Counted from the first letter of the stretch, positions 1 to 10,361 are shown. The stretch is DNA of 64,000 nt from Shewanella mangrovi (GCF_000753795.1 NZ_JPEO01000002.1:310001-374000), one strand, 5' to 3'. Program-made: numbers and translations. Notes: generated from the sequence alone by a model not told the origin.

Positions 1-56
1 TGCGCAAGCTCCGGGTCCATCTGAAACATGACCTTTTGTGCGAGTTCGTAAAACAT
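1..56 (-). CDS. pyrD: dihydroorotate dehydrogenase, 5' end only (cut by window edge)
   Basis: Only the first 18 codons are present. The translated start, MFYELAQKVMFQMDPELA, closely resembles the N-terminus of class 2 membrane-associated dihydroorotate dehydrogenase (PyrD), which oxidises dihydroorotate to orotate with quinone in pyrimidine synthesis. The ATG is at 54-56 with AGGAGAA just upstream on the minus strand. It lies downstream of gdhB on the same strand and a terminator separates the two, so it probably has its own promoter in the short gap. The assignment rests on the N-terminal match alone. Confidence 0.85.
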   Translation of the reverse strand, partial: MFYELAQKVMFQMDPELA

Positions 57-73
57 GAGTTCTCCTAAGACCT

Positions 74-103
74 AAAAAAAGCCCCGGCGAGATGCCAGGG
101 CTT
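74..103 (-). terminator. rho-independent terminator after gdhB
   Basis: On the minus strand an AAGCCC/GGGCTT stem with one mismatch and an inner GGC/GCC surrounds a 5-base loop, followed by seven T. It sits 16 bases past the gdhB stop and before pyrD. Confidence 0.8.
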
Positions 104-118
104 GAAATTTTATAATAT

Positions 119-3100
119 TTATCGTTGCCCTTCACAGTGCAGAATGAGCAGATTTAACTCTCTTAGCGCTACCGAGAACTTAGCAAACTCATTTTCACCC
201 GAGGTCTTGAAGTCTGCCAGCATGCTGAACCAGCGTTCCAGCAAGCTTTGATGACCATCAATCCACTGTGTGATCACTGCGGCGGAGTCACACACTGCCT
301 CACACTTACGCAATACCACAGAGGTGAGTGAACGTTGTTGCCAATCTAGCTCTTCGCGGAAGGCGGCACGTGCCAACGCTTGCCAATGGTTCGACGCTTT
401 CTGTGCGGTGATCTGTTCCAAGAACCAGTGCAGTTCAACTTTAGCACCGAGCTGATAATAGGTCTCGGCCACTAAGCTTACTGGCTTTTGTTCAAATTCC
501 GCGATTTGCGCGATATCCAACGTACAGAACAAGGTACTCATTTTCGCTACTAAGGCAGCTAAGTCATGCGGTACGCCTTCACGTTCCAGAGCGCTAATGT
601 CTACGGCTATGCCTTGCCATTCATCTGCAACTAGATAGTGTTCTACATTATCGCGCAGTGTTTCGAACACAGGCTTGAAGAAGCTGACCGTTTCTTCAAT
701 GTTCAATACACGGTTACGATTACGTAGCAACCAGCGACATGAACGGCGCATATTGCGGCGCAACTGATGCAACATTTCACTTTGCACCACCGCTGGCACA
801 CTACTACCTAGGCGAGAAATGGCAGAGATTAAATCACCTAATCCGAATATTTCTCTTGCCATAGAGTAACATACGGCAGCTTCTGCAACTGAGGCACCTG
901 TCTCATCCTGCATACGTTGGATGAAGTTAAGGCCCATTTCGTTAACTAACTGATTTGCCAATGAGGTCGCGATAATTTCGCCACGCAGCGGATGGGTTCC
1001 CATCTTATCAGCAAAACGTTGTTGCAGTTTTTGCGGGAAGTAATCCACCAACAGTTGGCTCAACCATGGGTCTTCGGTCACGGTTGGCGTCACCAACTGT
1101 TCTTTCAGTACCATCTTGGCGTACGCCACCAATACTGACAGCTCAGGACGGGTTAACCCTTTGTTACCTGCCAGACGTTCGTTGAGTTCATCTTCCGATG
1201 GCAAGAACTCCAAGGCGCGATCCAGTTTGCCCTCTTTTTCCAAGTAATGGATAAAGCGGATATGCTCTTTTAGCTGACCAGGCGCATGCGCTTGGGTGAC
1301 TGACAGCGTGCGAGTTTGATCCTTACAGTCTTGCAACACGATGTCGGCCACTTCATCCGTCATTTCAACCAACAAAGTATTGCGTTGTTTAACGGTCAGC
1401 TCACCCTCCGCAACCAAACTGTTGAGCAGAATTTTGATGTTAACTTCGTTATCCGAGCAATCCACACCGCCGACGTTATCTACGAAGTCGGTATTCATAC
1501 GGCCACCGTTAGCGCTGTACTCAATACGGCCCAACTGAGTGCAACCTAAGTTGCCGCCTTCGCCGATGATTTTGGCATTAACTTCACAGCCGTTGACCCG
1601 CAGCGAATCATTGGCGCGGTCGCCCACTTCAGCATTGGTTTCTTTGGCTGATTTAACGTAAGTACCGATACCACCGTTCCACAACAGATCCACTGGCATT
1701 TTCAGCAATTCACGGATCAACTCGTTTGGTGTCATCGACGCCTTGCTGCTGCCAATCATCTTTTTCATTTCTGGTGTCAATGAAATCGATTTTGCGCTAC
1801 GCAGGAAGATACCGCCGCCTTTGGAGATCAGTTTCTTGTTGTAATCTTCCCAGCTGGAACGCGGCAGATCGAACATGCGTTGACGCTCAGCAAAGCTTGC
1901 TGCGGCATTTGGTGTTGGGTCGATAAAGATATGCATATGGTTAAAGGCAGCTTGCAGCAGTGTGTGCTCAGACAGCAACATACCATTACCAAACACGTCC
2001 CCCGCCATATCGCCGATACCAACACAGGTAAATTCGGTAGTTTGGCAATCGATACCCACTTCACGGAAGTGGCGTTTTACCGATTCCCAGGCGCCACGGG
2101 CGGTAATGCCCATTTTCTTATGGTCATAACCGTTAGAGCCGCCTGACGCAAAGGCATCACCCAACCAGAAGCCATATTCTTCGGCAATGCTGTTGGCCAA
2201 GTCAGAGAAGGTCGCAGTACCTTTATCCGCCGCAACCACCAGATAGGGATCGTCTTCATCATGACGCACCACATCTACTGGCGGCACAATCTCTTTGTTA
2301 ACGATGTTGTCGGTGATATCCAGCAATCCGCGGATAAACAGACGATAACATTCCTGACCTTCCTGGAAGACGGCTTCGCGGCCGCCCTGCTGTGGCATCT
2401 GTTTACAAACAAAGCCACCTTTAGCGCCGACCGGCACAATCACAGTGTTTTTCACTTGCTGTGCTTTTACCAGACCCAGCACTTCGGTTCGGAAGTCTTC
2501 ACGACGATCTGACCAACGCAGACCACCACGCGCTACGCGGCCACCGCGCAGATGCACACCTTCAACCCGTGGGCTGTAGACGAAGATTTCGTAGCGTGGC
2601 AGCGGTTTTGGCATTTCGGGGATCTGATCCGGCGCGAATTTGAACGAAACGTAGTTTTTCAGCTCGCCAGCGGCATCAGTTTGGTAGAAGTTGGTCCGCA
2701 GCGTGGCATTAATCAGGTCCAGATAACGACGGATAATACGGTCATCATCCAAGCTCGCAACGTCCTCAAGACGCATGTTGATCTGTTCAACAAACTTCAC
2801 TGTGGTACGTGTCTTCAACTTAGGATTGAATTTACGTACGAACATTTTCACCAGTGAATCGGCAATTTGTGGATAGCGACCAAAGGTTTCTTCAATGTAA
2901 GCCTGACTGAAAGTGGCATCAATCTGACGCATATATTTCGCGTAGGCACGCAGCACTGACACTTCGCGCCCGGTCAGATTGGTGGCCAATACCAAACGGT
3001 TAAAGCCATCGTCTTCCAGCTTCTTGTCCCATACCATCGACAGTGCATTTTGGAAACGATCTTGACTATCAACTACTTCATCAGACACTGCGTGTTGCAC

Positions 3101-4966
3101 TGTCATCAGGAAGTCGAGGATCCAGAAGGTGGCGCCATCCGAGGTGATCACTTCATACGGACGTTCGTTAATCACCCGTAGGCCAAAGTTTTCCAACATC
3201 GGCAATACGTCTGACAGATGAATAGGTTCATCTTTATGGAACAGCTTCAAACGAACTTGGTTGCTGCCTTTGGTTGATTCTTGCGGCTGATAGAACAGCA
3301 TGCCAAGACGATGCTCGTCATTGAGCGATTCCAGCTGGTTGATATCAACCACAGCGGAAGGTGGTAACACATCATCTTTGTAGCTTTGCGGGAAAGCACT
3401 GGCGAATCGTTTTTGATAACGAGTGCCGAGTTCTTCGCCCACTGAGCTATGCAATGCGCTGGCGAGTTTATCATCCCATGAGCGGGCCGCTTCAATCAGG
3501 TTTTGTTCTATCTGTGCCACGTCGACGTCCATATTATTGTTATTATCTACCTTCACCCGGTAATGGGTGCGGCATAGTGAAGACTCGGAGAAGTAAGTGG
3601 TGAACTCCACTTCTTCGGTGGTGTTAAAGCTTTTCGCAAGAATGCGCTGCGTATCTTGGCGTAAACGCGTGTTATAACGGTCTTTCGACACATATACCAA
3701 GCACGAGATAAAACGGCCATAACCGTCTTTACGCACAAATAAACGCAATTTATCGCGGTCCTGCATCTCCAGTACGCCATGCGCCATTAAGTAGAGCTCT
3801 TCGACGGAGGCTTGGATGATCTCATCACGCGGTAAATTTTCGAGAATATTCAGCAGGGTTTTAAAGTCGTGTGAGCGTGGCGTCAGCTCCGACATGTCCA
3901 TTACACGTTGGACTTTTTCCGCCAACATCGGAATGGCCCGAGGACTGCGGTTATAAAGATTTGAAGTGTAGAGACCGACAAAACGCTCTTCACCGATAAC
4001 ATTCCCCTGCTCGTCAAAGCGCTTGATGCCGACATAGTCAACATAGGCAGGACGGTGGACACGGCTGCGAGCACTGCTTTTGGTCAACACCAATAACTTG
4101 TGATCTAAGGCTTGGCGACGAGCAGTGTCGGAGAAGGTTGACAGACGTAAGCCATGTTCTGGCTGATCTTTACCCGGTTTTTTCATCAATCCCAGGCTGG
4201 AGCTCATATCTGGGATTAATTCAACGTCGCCCTCGACACGGCGCAATTCGTAGTAACGATAGCCCAACAGCGTGTAGTGATGATCACTCAGGTATTTGAT
4301 AAAGCTGATGGCTTCATCGAGTTCATGCTGGGAACCGGGGAATGGCAGACTTGGCAAATCGCTAGCGATTGTGGCCATCTTATCCATCATAGGTTGCCAA
4401 TCACTGACGGCGGCGGCGACATCGGCAAGTGTAGTTTCGAGCTCTTTTTCAATCAGTTTTATATCGTCGTCACAACTCTGGCGGTCAATTTCGATCAAGA
4501 ACACCGCCACCTTATCACTCTGTTCGCTGCTGCCCTTCATGTGGGTTACCTGCTCGATACGGCTAGCGCCGCGCTCGATGGCTAGCGGCGTATGCAGCAT
4601 CATATGGGCGGTAATGCCCAAACGGCTTAATGCCATGCTGAGCGAGTCAACCAGGAATGGCATATCGGGCTGCACAACTTCGATAACGGTGTGGGTAGAT
4701 TGCCAGCCATGCTTAGATTGGCTCGGGTTGAATACCCGCATGTGGGACTGGCCGGTAGGCGTATTATCTAGTGCATTCCAGAGACTGAGAATGGCACCGT
4801 AGAGGTCGCTGTCATTGCGAGCAAGAAGATCATCCTTGGACATGTGCGCATAAAGGCATGTGGCAAATTGTTCAACTTGCTTGGCATGCTCTGCCGCAAT
4901 TTTGTTATGGATGAGGCTAACAACATTTTCCAGCAACACCGAGGGCGTTGAACTGTTCAAAGCCAT
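119..4966 (-). CDS. gdhB: NAD-dependent glutamate dehydrogenase, large (about 180 kDa) type
   Basis: The 1615-residue protein belongs to the large bacterial NAD-GDH family (Bac_GDH), which deaminates glutamate to 2-oxoglutarate and ammonia and acts mainly in glutamate and arginine catabolism. A long N-terminal regulatory region (about 1-780) precedes the catalytic core. The core holds the glutamate-binding segment RGGLRWSDRREDF (about 815-830), the GAKGGF motif with probable catalytic Lys849, and a glycine-rich nucleotide-binding stretch (GIGDMAGDVFGNG, about 980-1000). A C-terminal helical region follows. The length is normal for the family and the reading frame is intact. The ATG has AAGGAA about ten bases upstream. 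It stands alone as a transcription unit with a terminator after it. Confidence 0.96.
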   Translation of the reverse strand: MALNSSTPSVLLENVVSLIHNKIAAEHAKQVEQFATCLYAHMSKDDLLARNDSDLYGAILSLWNALDNTPTGQSHMRVFNPSQSKHGWQSTHTVIEVVQPDMPFLVDSLSMALSRLGITAHMMLHTPLAIERGASRIEQVTHMKGSSEQSDKVAVFLIEIDRQSCDDDIKLIEKELETTLADVAAAVSDWQPMMDKMATIASDLPSLPFPGSQHELDEAISFIKYLSDHHYTLLGYRYYELRRVEGDVELIPDMSSSLGLMKKPGKDQPEHGLRLSTFSDTARRQALDHKLLVLTKSSARSRVHRPAYVDYVGIKRFDEQGNVIGEERFVGLYTSNLYNRSPRAIPMLAEKVQRVMDMSELTPRSHDFKTLLNILENLPRDEIIQASVEELYLMAHGVLEMQDRDKLRLFVRKDGYGRFISCLVYVSKDRYNTRLRQDTQRILAKSFNTTEEVEFTTYFSESSLCRTHYRVKVDNNNNMDVDVAQIEQNLIEAARSWDDKLASALHSSVGEELGTRYQKRFASAFPQSYKDDVLPPSAVVDINQLESLNDEHRLGMLFYQPQESTKGSNQVRLKLFHKDEPIHLSDVLPMLENFGLRVINERPYEVITSDGATFWILDFLMTVQHAVSDEVVDSQDRFQNALSMVWDKKLEDDGFNRLVLATNLTGREVSVLRAYAKYMRQIDATFSQAYIEETFGRYPQIADSLVKMFVRKFNPKLKTRTTVKFVEQINMRLEDVASLDDDRIIRRYLDLINATLRTNFYQTDAAGELKNYVSFKFAPDQIPEMPKPLPRYEIFVYSPRVEGVHLRGGRVARGGLRWSDRREDFRTEVLGLVKAQQVKNTVIVPVGAKGGFVCKQMPQQGGREAVFQEGQECYRLFIRGLLDITDNIVNKEIVPPVDVVRHDEDDPYLVVAADKGTATFSDLANSIAEEYGFWLGDAFASGGSNGYDHKKMGITARGAWESVKRHFREVGIDCQTTEFTCVGIGDMAGDVFGNGMLLSEHTLLQAAFNHMHIFIDPTPNAAASFAERQRMFDLPRSSWEDYNKKLISKGGGIFLRSAKSISLTPEMKKMIGSSKASMTPNELIRELLKMPVDLLWNGGIGTYVKSAKETNAEVGDRANDSLRVNGCEVNAKIIGEGGNLGCTQLGRIEYSANGGRMNTDFVDNVGGVDCSDNEVNIKILLNSLVAEGELTVKQRNTLLVEMTDEVADIVLQDCKDQTRTLSVTQAHAPGQLKEHIRFIHYLEKEGKLDRALEFLPSEDELNERLAGNKGLTRPELSVLVAYAKMVLKEQLVTPTVTEDPWLSQLLVDYFPQKLQQRFADKMGTHPLRGEIIATSLANQLVNEMGLNFIQRMQDETGASVAEAAVCYSMAREIFGLGDLISAISRLGSSVPAVVQSEMLHQLRRNMRRSCRWLLRNRNRVLNIEETVSFFKPVFETLRDNVEHYLVADEWQGIAVDISALEREGVPHDLAALVAKMSTLFCTLDIAQIAEFEQKPVSLVAETYYQLGAKVELHWFLEQITAQKASNHWQALARAAFREELDWQQRSLTSVVLRKCEAVCDSAAVITQWIDGHQSLLERWFSMLADFKTSGENEFAKFSVALRELNLLILHCEGQR

Positions 4967-5326
4967 AATGAAGTTTCCTTAAGCGTCTGTCGAAACGCTT
5001 TTTTAATTAAGGGATTTTTGCTGACCTTGGCCGAAAATGTGTTTGTGACCGAGGTCATGGCGCGCAGTTTAGTACCAATTTTTTCTCATTTCGAGGAAAA
5101 TTTTAGTTTGAAATAAAGATGTTATCCAATGTCAGTAAAGATTTTTTTACTGTTGCTGAACCGTTAGCTGAACAGTGCATGAAGTTACTCAATGGCGTAT
5201 TCAGCGCTAGCTTAATAAATACGCGATTTTGAGTTGGATCACACTCCAGCATGACTGAATAAAGATTACATTTGAATGAATTTTCATCTGGAAACATAAC
5301 TTGGCAGTGGTCATTTTCAGCAGCCA
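4967..5326. other. intergenic region upstream of gdhB, no convincing gene
   Basis: The part next to gdhB (about 4967-5100) is AT-rich and must carry its promoter and leader, though no clear sigma70 hexamers stand out. The rest (5103-5327) is open on the minus strand for 74 codons, but the only long start is a GTG inside the DUF2835 terminator, there is no ribosome-binding site, and the product resembles no family I know. It may be a gene relic. Confidence 0.5.
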
Positions 5327-5353
5327 CAAAAAAGCCACTCTCGCGAGTGGCTT
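5327..5353 (-). terminator. rho-independent terminator after the DUF2835 gene
   Basis: Perfect 9-bp stem (AAGCCACTC with GAGTGGCTT) and a TCGC loop, followed on the minus strand by a run of T. It closes the pepN-DUF2835 operon six bases past the stop codon. Confidence 0.9.
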
Positions 5354-5358
5354 TAGCT

Positions 5359-5577
5359 TTACAGTTTTTCTAACGACTTAAAATGGCCGTTGTCTTCAAT
5401 GGTAAGTCGAAAATTACCATGAATACCTTCTGCGGTGAGGAATTGCCGAAAATGGCGTCCGTTTATTCGTATCACCACACCGTTAATATCCGTCACTTGC
5501 ACGTTTTCAACCACACCTTGATAGTATGGTTTGAACGTATCAAAGCTGACATTAAGCCGAAAAATAAACTGCCGCAT
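5359..5577 (-). CDS. DUF2835 family protein
   Basis: The 72-residue protein matches the small DUF2835 family found in Gammaproteobacteria: an N-terminal RQFIFRLNVSFDTFKPYYQG segment and a C-terminal half of the type GIHGNFRLTIEDNG. The function is unknown. The predicted fold is all-beta and cytoplasmic, with no signal or membrane segment. Its ATG overlaps the pepN stop codon by one base (TAATG), so it is probably translated by reinitiation after pepN. That coupling suggests it works with, or is dosed with, aminopeptidase N, but this is only inferred from position. Confidence 0.85.
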   Translation of the reverse strand: MRQFIFRLNVSFDTFKPYYQGVVENVQVTDINGVVIRINGRHFRQFLTAEGIHGNFRLTIEDNGHFKSLEKL

Positions 5578-8168
5578 TACATTGCTAACGCCTTGCTGGC
5601 CTTTTCATACACATCACGCGACAACTCCGGCAAATCCAACAGTTGTTGCAGACAACCTTTTAGCAGCGCTTGACGTGCGTCATCAAACTTACCGAACTGG
5701 ATCAGTGGCGTCATAATACGCGCCGCGACTTGCGGATTGACGCTGTTAAGCTTCTTAATGATATCGGTCAGGAACTGATATCCAGCACCGTCGGCACGAT
5801 GATATTGGCTTAAGTTCAGTGCCGCAAAAGCGCCCAACAATGAACGTACACGGTTCGGGTTGTTAAAGCTAAAAGCTGGATGCTGTTGCAATGCCGTAAT
5901 GCGGTCAATCACATCGTCTTCATCAACCGACGCTTGCAGCATAAACCACTTATCCATTACCAGCGGCGTATCCTGCCAGCGCTCACCAAATTGCACGAGC
6001 AACTCATCGCGGCATTCTGCATTGCCAGCCACTGCCGCCGACAAGGCACCAAGTGCATCAGTCATACCACTGGCACTGTCGTACTGCGCTTGCAGCAGTG
6101 CTTCATTGCCGTCAGCACTACGTGCTAACAGCTGTAACATGGCATTTTTAAAACTACGACTCGCCGCGTTATCCAAGCTTGTGAGTTCGCGATAACGCGC
6201 TAACAACTCATCCTCACAACCGTCAGCAATAGCATCAATAACAAAGTCACGCGCACTTAATAACGCATCAACATCAACTTTTTCTACCTGCTCAATCAAC
6301 GCCGCGGTAGACGGGAACTTGAGCATTTCTGCCGACAAAGCATGGTCTTGACTCGCGTCCAACACCACAGCTCTGAAGGCATCTATTACGCTGCTGTCCA
6401 AGCTCATCGACTGGCTTTGCTGCAAACGCGCCACGTTTTGCCAAACTGCCTGACTAAATAACGCAACAGAAGCTTCCCAACGGGCTACTTCACTGCTGGC
6501 ATAACGCATCAACACCAACAACTGGCTAGTTGCATACTGATAATGCAGTTTTACCGGAGCCGAGAAATCCTGCAGCAATGAGGCAACAGGCGCAGCATTG
6601 AGATTAAACTCAAATGTCTGTTCAGCGTCAGTCACTTCTAACAGTTGGTTCACTAGGCTATTGCCGTCGTTATCCAACAGCTCAACGCTAAACGGAATAT
6701 GCTGTGGCAACTTTTGCTGTTCATTCGCGCGTTGCGGAGTACTTTGCGCTACCTGCAGACGATATACGCCTGCATCTGCATCGTAGTTATCGGTCACAGT
6801 TAATTCAGGTGTGCCAGCTTGATTGTACCAACGGCGGAACTGGCTTAAGTCTTTACCACTAGCATCCTGCATCGCCTGCACAAAATCATCACAAGTGACG
6901 GCTTGCCCGTCGTGACGCTCAAAGTACAACTTCATGCCCGCTTGGAAACCCGCCTCGCCTAACAGCGTGTGCATCATGCGGATCACTTCTGCACCCTTGT
7001 TGTAAACCGTCACCGTGTAGAAGTTGTTCATTTCAATCACTTCTTCTGGACGGATTGGATGCGACATTGGGCCGGCATCTTCTGCAAACTGTTGGTTCTT
7101 AATCACTTTAATCGCGTGAATGCGATTAACGGCACGAGAACCTACATCAGAGCTGAACTCTTGATCACGAAATACCGTCAGCCCTTCTTTCAGACTCAGC
7201 TGGAACCAATCGCGACAGGTAACCCGGTTACCGGTCCAGTTGTGGAAATATTCGTGACCAATGACAGATTCGATGCCATGGAAGTCATCATCCGTCGCAG
7301 TTTGTTCATCTGCCAACACGTACTTGGTGTTAAAGACATTGAGCCCTTTGTTTTCCATGGCGCCCATATTGAAGAAATCAACCGCCACAATCATGTAGAT
7401 ATCAAGGTCGTATTCTAGGTCAAAGCGGCTTTCATCCCATGCCATCGCCTTTTTCAGCGAGGCCATCGCATGGTGCGACTTGTTTAAGTTACCTTTATCG
7501 ACAAACACCTGCAGCTTTACATCGCGGCCAGTTTTGGTGGTAAAACTGTCTTCTAACAGATCAAAATCACCAGCAACTAAGGCAAACAGATAAGATGGTT
7601 TTGGAAACGGATCTTGCCAACAGGCGTAATGCCAATCGCCATCCAATTCCCCCTCTTCGACCTTATTACCGTTGCTAAGCAGGAATGGAAACGCTTTCGG
7701 TGCTTCAATACGCACTTGATAACGGGTTAACACGTCCGGACGATCTGGGAAAAACGTAATTCGACGGAACCCTTCTGCCTCACATTGAGTGCAGTAGGCG
7801 CCATCCGACATATACAGCCCTTCTAAGCTAGAGTTGGCCGCTGGATTGATCTCGGTAACAATCGTCAGTTCAAACGCTGTTGGTACATTTTCGATGGTCA
7901 ACTTACCCTCTTGTTGCAGGTAATCGACGTTTTCACCATTAACCAACACTTGCTGGATCTGTTGTTGCTCGCCGTCTAATACCAAGGCACGGTTGTGTTC
8001 ACCGTTACGCGTAACTTGGCTGACAGCAGTTACTTGGGTAGCGTTAGGCTGCAAACGAAAGCTCAGGGCTAACTCGGGCACCAAATAATCGGGTGGTAAA
8101 TAATCGGCCAAACGTTTAGCGGTAGGCTGGGGATTGGCGTTAGAGGAAGAAACCTGATTTTCTGACAT
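5577..8168 (-). CDS. pepN: aminopeptidase N (M1 family)
   Basis: Cytoplasmic zinc aminopeptidase that trims N-terminal residues from peptides late in protein breakdown. The 863-residue product has the exopeptidase motif GAMEN (269-273), the zinc site HEYFH (305-309) and the third ligand Glu328 in KEGLTVFR, spaced as in E. coli PepN, and the C-terminal helical domain of the bacterial form. The start is set at the MSENQ methionine because GGAGG lies seven bases upstream. A longer reading that starts 12 codons earlier would include that site. It is followed with a one-base overlap by a DUF2835 gene and preceded by the prc terminator. Confidence 0.97.
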   Translation of the reverse strand: MSENQVSSSNANPQPTAKRLADYLPPDYLVPELALSFRLQPNATQVTAVSQVTRNGEHNRALVLDGEQQQIQQVLVNGENVDYLQQEGKLTIENVPTAFELTIVTEINPAANSSLEGLYMSDGAYCTQCEAEGFRRITFFPDRPDVLTRYQVRIEAPKAFPFLLSNGNKVEEGELDGDWHYACWQDPFPKPSYLFALVAGDFDLLEDSFTTKTGRDVKLQVFVDKGNLNKSHHAMASLKKAMAWDESRFDLEYDLDIYMIVAVDFFNMGAMENKGLNVFNTKYVLADEQTATDDDFHGIESVIGHEYFHNWTGNRVTCRDWFQLSLKEGLTVFRDQEFSSDVGSRAVNRIHAIKVIKNQQFAEDAGPMSHPIRPEEVIEMNNFYTVTVYNKGAEVIRMMHTLLGEAGFQAGMKLYFERHDGQAVTCDDFVQAMQDASGKDLSQFRRWYNQAGTPELTVTDNYDADAGVYRLQVAQSTPQRANEQQKLPQHIPFSVELLDNDGNSLVNQLLEVTDAEQTFEFNLNAAPVASLLQDFSAPVKLHYQYATSQLLVLMRYASSEVARWEASVALFSQAVWQNVARLQQSQSMSLDSSVIDAFRAVVLDASQDHALSAEMLKFPSTAALIEQVEKVDVDALLSARDFVIDAIADGCEDELLARYRELTSLDNAASRSFKNAMLQLLARSADGNEALLQAQYDSASGMTDALGALSAAVAGNAECRDELLVQFGERWQDTPLVMDKWFMLQASVDEDDVIDRITALQQHPAFSFNNPNRVRSLLGAFAALNLSQYHRADGAGYQFLTDIIKKLNSVNPQVAARIMTPLIQFGKFDDARQALLKGCLQQLLDLPELSRDVYEKASKALAM

Positions 8169-8226
8169 TTCACTGCCTCCGAAAAAATTTGCTGAGTACT
8201 GCATTCGCTACAGTGTAATACGGAAC

Positions 8227-8253
8227 AAAAAGCGCGCCTGAAGCGCGCTTTTT
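8227..8253 (-). terminator. terminator between prc and pepN
   Basis: AGCGCGC/GCGCGCT stem with a short loop, flanked by A5 and T5, so it could work on both strands. Its place just past the prc stop makes it the prc terminator. Confidence 0.88.
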
Positions 8254-8267
8254 GGAGTAGCTAGCAT

Positions 8268-10331
8268 TTAGCTACTGTGTTTAGCTTTTTGGTCATAATC
8301 GACCATGTCGAGTGTGATGTAAGCCGCTTCATCTAGGAAAACGTCGGGCTTAGCAATCTCTTTCTCTTCCTTGCTGACATCGTCCTCGTCTTCAAGCTTA
8401 GCTAATGGCTTGAGACCATGTTTTTCGCGACGTTCATTCAGACGATCCAAGGCCTTGGCGTCTTCGTCATCGCGTTCTTTCAAACGTTCACTCTCAACCA
8501 GTGACACACTCTTCTCATGATGGTGTGCACGGAAGGTTTTAATGTCGTCCTGTACGTAACTGAATTCGACATTTTTCGCGATACGTTGTTGGTGTTCTTT
8601 ATCCAACTGTTGAATTTCAGGCTTAGTGACCTCATTCAGCGGTTGATATTCTGCAGGCGGCACCTGATCCCATGGCAAAGCGTTGTCTTGCTCGGCTTCA
8701 CCATATTCGCCAGCATCGAGTGCAGTCGGGAACAGAATGTCCGGTGTTACCCCTTTACGCTGCGTACTGCCACCGTTGATACGGTAAAACTTAGCTATCG
8801 TGTATTGCACATGGCCAATAGGCTTGTCGTACATGTCGTAAATACGCCCTAAGCTTTTATGCTGCTGGACCGTACCTTTACCAAAAGTTGATTCACCAAC
8901 AATCAACGCGCGACCATAATCCTGCAGCGCCGCAGCAAAAATCTCAGATGCTGACGCTGAATAACGATCAACTAGCACAGTAAGCGGGCCACCATAATAG
9001 GTTTTGCCATCATTATCGCGGTTTTCACTGATACGGCCGCTGGCATCACGGATCTGCACCACTGGACCTTGATCGATAAACAAGCCCGTCATCAGCGTAG
9101 CTTCAGTCAATGCACCGCCGCCGTTGCCACGCAGGTCAAGCACAATGCCTTCCACGTTATCCGCTTTCAGTTTTTCAATCTCTTTAGCGACATCGTTAGA
9201 CAGGTTCATGTAGAAACCTGGCACATCAATCACGCCTACTTTGCGCTTAGCATAAGGGCCGGTCTCTGGCTCAATCACTTTCGATGTGGCAGCGCGGTCT
9301 TCTAAACGTATCTTGTCGCGAGTCACGGTGACGTTAAATGGTTTCGCTGAGTTACCGCCTTTCTTCGGCAGTACTTGCAGCGTCACTTTACTGCCTTTTG
9401 GCCCCTTAATAAGGTCAACCACATCATCTAAACGCCACCCGATAACATCAACAATGTCACCGTTGTCTTGACCCACACCCACAATTTTATCGTCTGGCTC
9501 CAGCTTACCACTGGTAGCGGCTGGGCCCCCAGCAACTAAGCTTTTGATGACAGTGTAGTCATCTTCCATTTGCAGCACGGCGCCAATGCCTTCCAGACTC
9601 AGATTCATCTCCATTTCGAAACGCTCGGCGTTACGTGGTGACAAATAGCTGGTGTGCGGCTCAATGCTACGGGCAAACGCATTCATTACGCCCTGAAACA
9701 CATCTTCGCTGTTGGTCTGCTTCATTCGCTTGATGGCGTTGTTGTAGCGTTTTTGCAGCACATCGACGATTTCAGGCCATGTTTTGCCGGTGAGTTTCAG
9801 GCTCAACGCATCATACTTGACGCGCTCACGCCATAATTCGTCGAGCTCGGCTTCATCTTTTGGCCATGCAGCATCTTTTCTGTCGTAGACATACTTATCG
9901 CCCGGTACGTCAAACTTCATCTCTTTATCGAGCAGCGACAGCGCATAAACAAAACGCTCATAGCTTTTTTGCTGCACGGTATGGAACATGTCGTAGGCGG
10001 GCTCTAGCTCACCGCTTTTGATCATGTCGTCAAAATGTGTCTCGTACTTAGCTCGCAGTGCGTCGACATCACTTTGTAACAGAACATTTTTGCGGTAATC
10101 CAATTGCTCTAAGAAGCGCTTAAAGATGGATTTAGAGAACTCATCGTCCAAGGCGATACGATGGTAGTGAGAGCGGGTAAACAATCCGGCGACACGCTTA
10201 CTGGTCACCTGATGTTGAGGCTCTTGATGCAGCTCGGGTAACTCACTGATCGGAATTGTTGGTGATATAGCAAACGCCTGTGAACCCAACAACATACTGG
10301 CCAGTGACGCAGCTATAATAATCTTTCGCAT
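8268..10331 (-). CDS. prc: tail-specific periplasmic protease (C-terminal processing peptidase)
   Basis: Periplasmic S41 protease that degrades proteins with nonpolar C-termini and tunes peptidoglycan hydrolases such as MepS in E. coli. Residues 1-21 form a signal peptide (MRKII start, cleavage after SQAFA). An N-terminal helical domain, a PDZ domain (about 240-330) and the S41 domain follow. The catalytic dyad is Ser460 in YSASASE and Lys485 in FGKGTVQ, 25 residues apart as in E. coli Prc. A DUF3340-type C-terminal region ends the protein. The ATG start gives 687 residues, and GGAG lies ten bases upstream. A TTG two codons earlier is also possible. It is adjacent to proQ, as in E. coli. Confidence 0.96.
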   Translation of the reverse strand: MRKIIIAASLASMLLGSQAFAISPTIPISELPELHQEPQHQVTSKRVAGLFTRSHYHRIALDDEFSKSIFKRFLEQLDYRKNVLLQSDVDALRAKYETHFDDMIKSGELEPAYDMFHTVQQKSYERFVYALSLLDKEMKFDVPGDKYVYDRKDAAWPKDEAELDELWRERVKYDALSLKLTGKTWPEIVDVLQKRYNNAIKRMKQTNSEDVFQGVMNAFARSIEPHTSYLSPRNAERFEMEMNLSLEGIGAVLQMEDDYTVIKSLVAGGPAATSGKLEPDDKIVGVGQDNGDIVDVIGWRLDDVVDLIKGPKGSKVTLQVLPKKGGNSAKPFNVTVTRDKIRLEDRAATSKVIEPETGPYAKRKVGVIDVPGFYMNLSNDVAKEIEKLKADNVEGIVLDLRGNGGGALTEATLMTGLFIDQGPVVQIRDASGRISENRDNDGKTYYGGPLTVLVDRYSASASEIFAAALQDYGRALIVGESTFGKGTVQQHKSLGRIYDMYDKPIGHVQYTIAKFYRINGGSTQRKGVTPDILFPTALDAGEYGEAEQDNALPWDQVPPAEYQPLNEVTKPEIQQLDKEHQQRIAKNVEFSYVQDDIKTFRAHHHEKSVSLVESERLKERDDEDAKALDRLNERREKHGLKPLAKLEDEDDVSKEEKEIAKPDVFLDEAAYITLDMVDYDQKAKHSS

Positions 10332-10361
10332 CAGCAAGTTACTCCTAAATAGCTTTCCTTG

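Noticed and set aside
4296..4802. Long plus-strand open frame of 168 codons inside gdhB
   Set aside because: It lies opposite the well-supported gdhB frame and resembles no protein; a coding shadow.
5103..5327. Open frame of 74 codons on the minus strand downstream of the DUF2835 gene
   Set aside because: The start is a GTG inside a terminator, there is no ribosome-binding site or promoter, and the product resembles nothing known.
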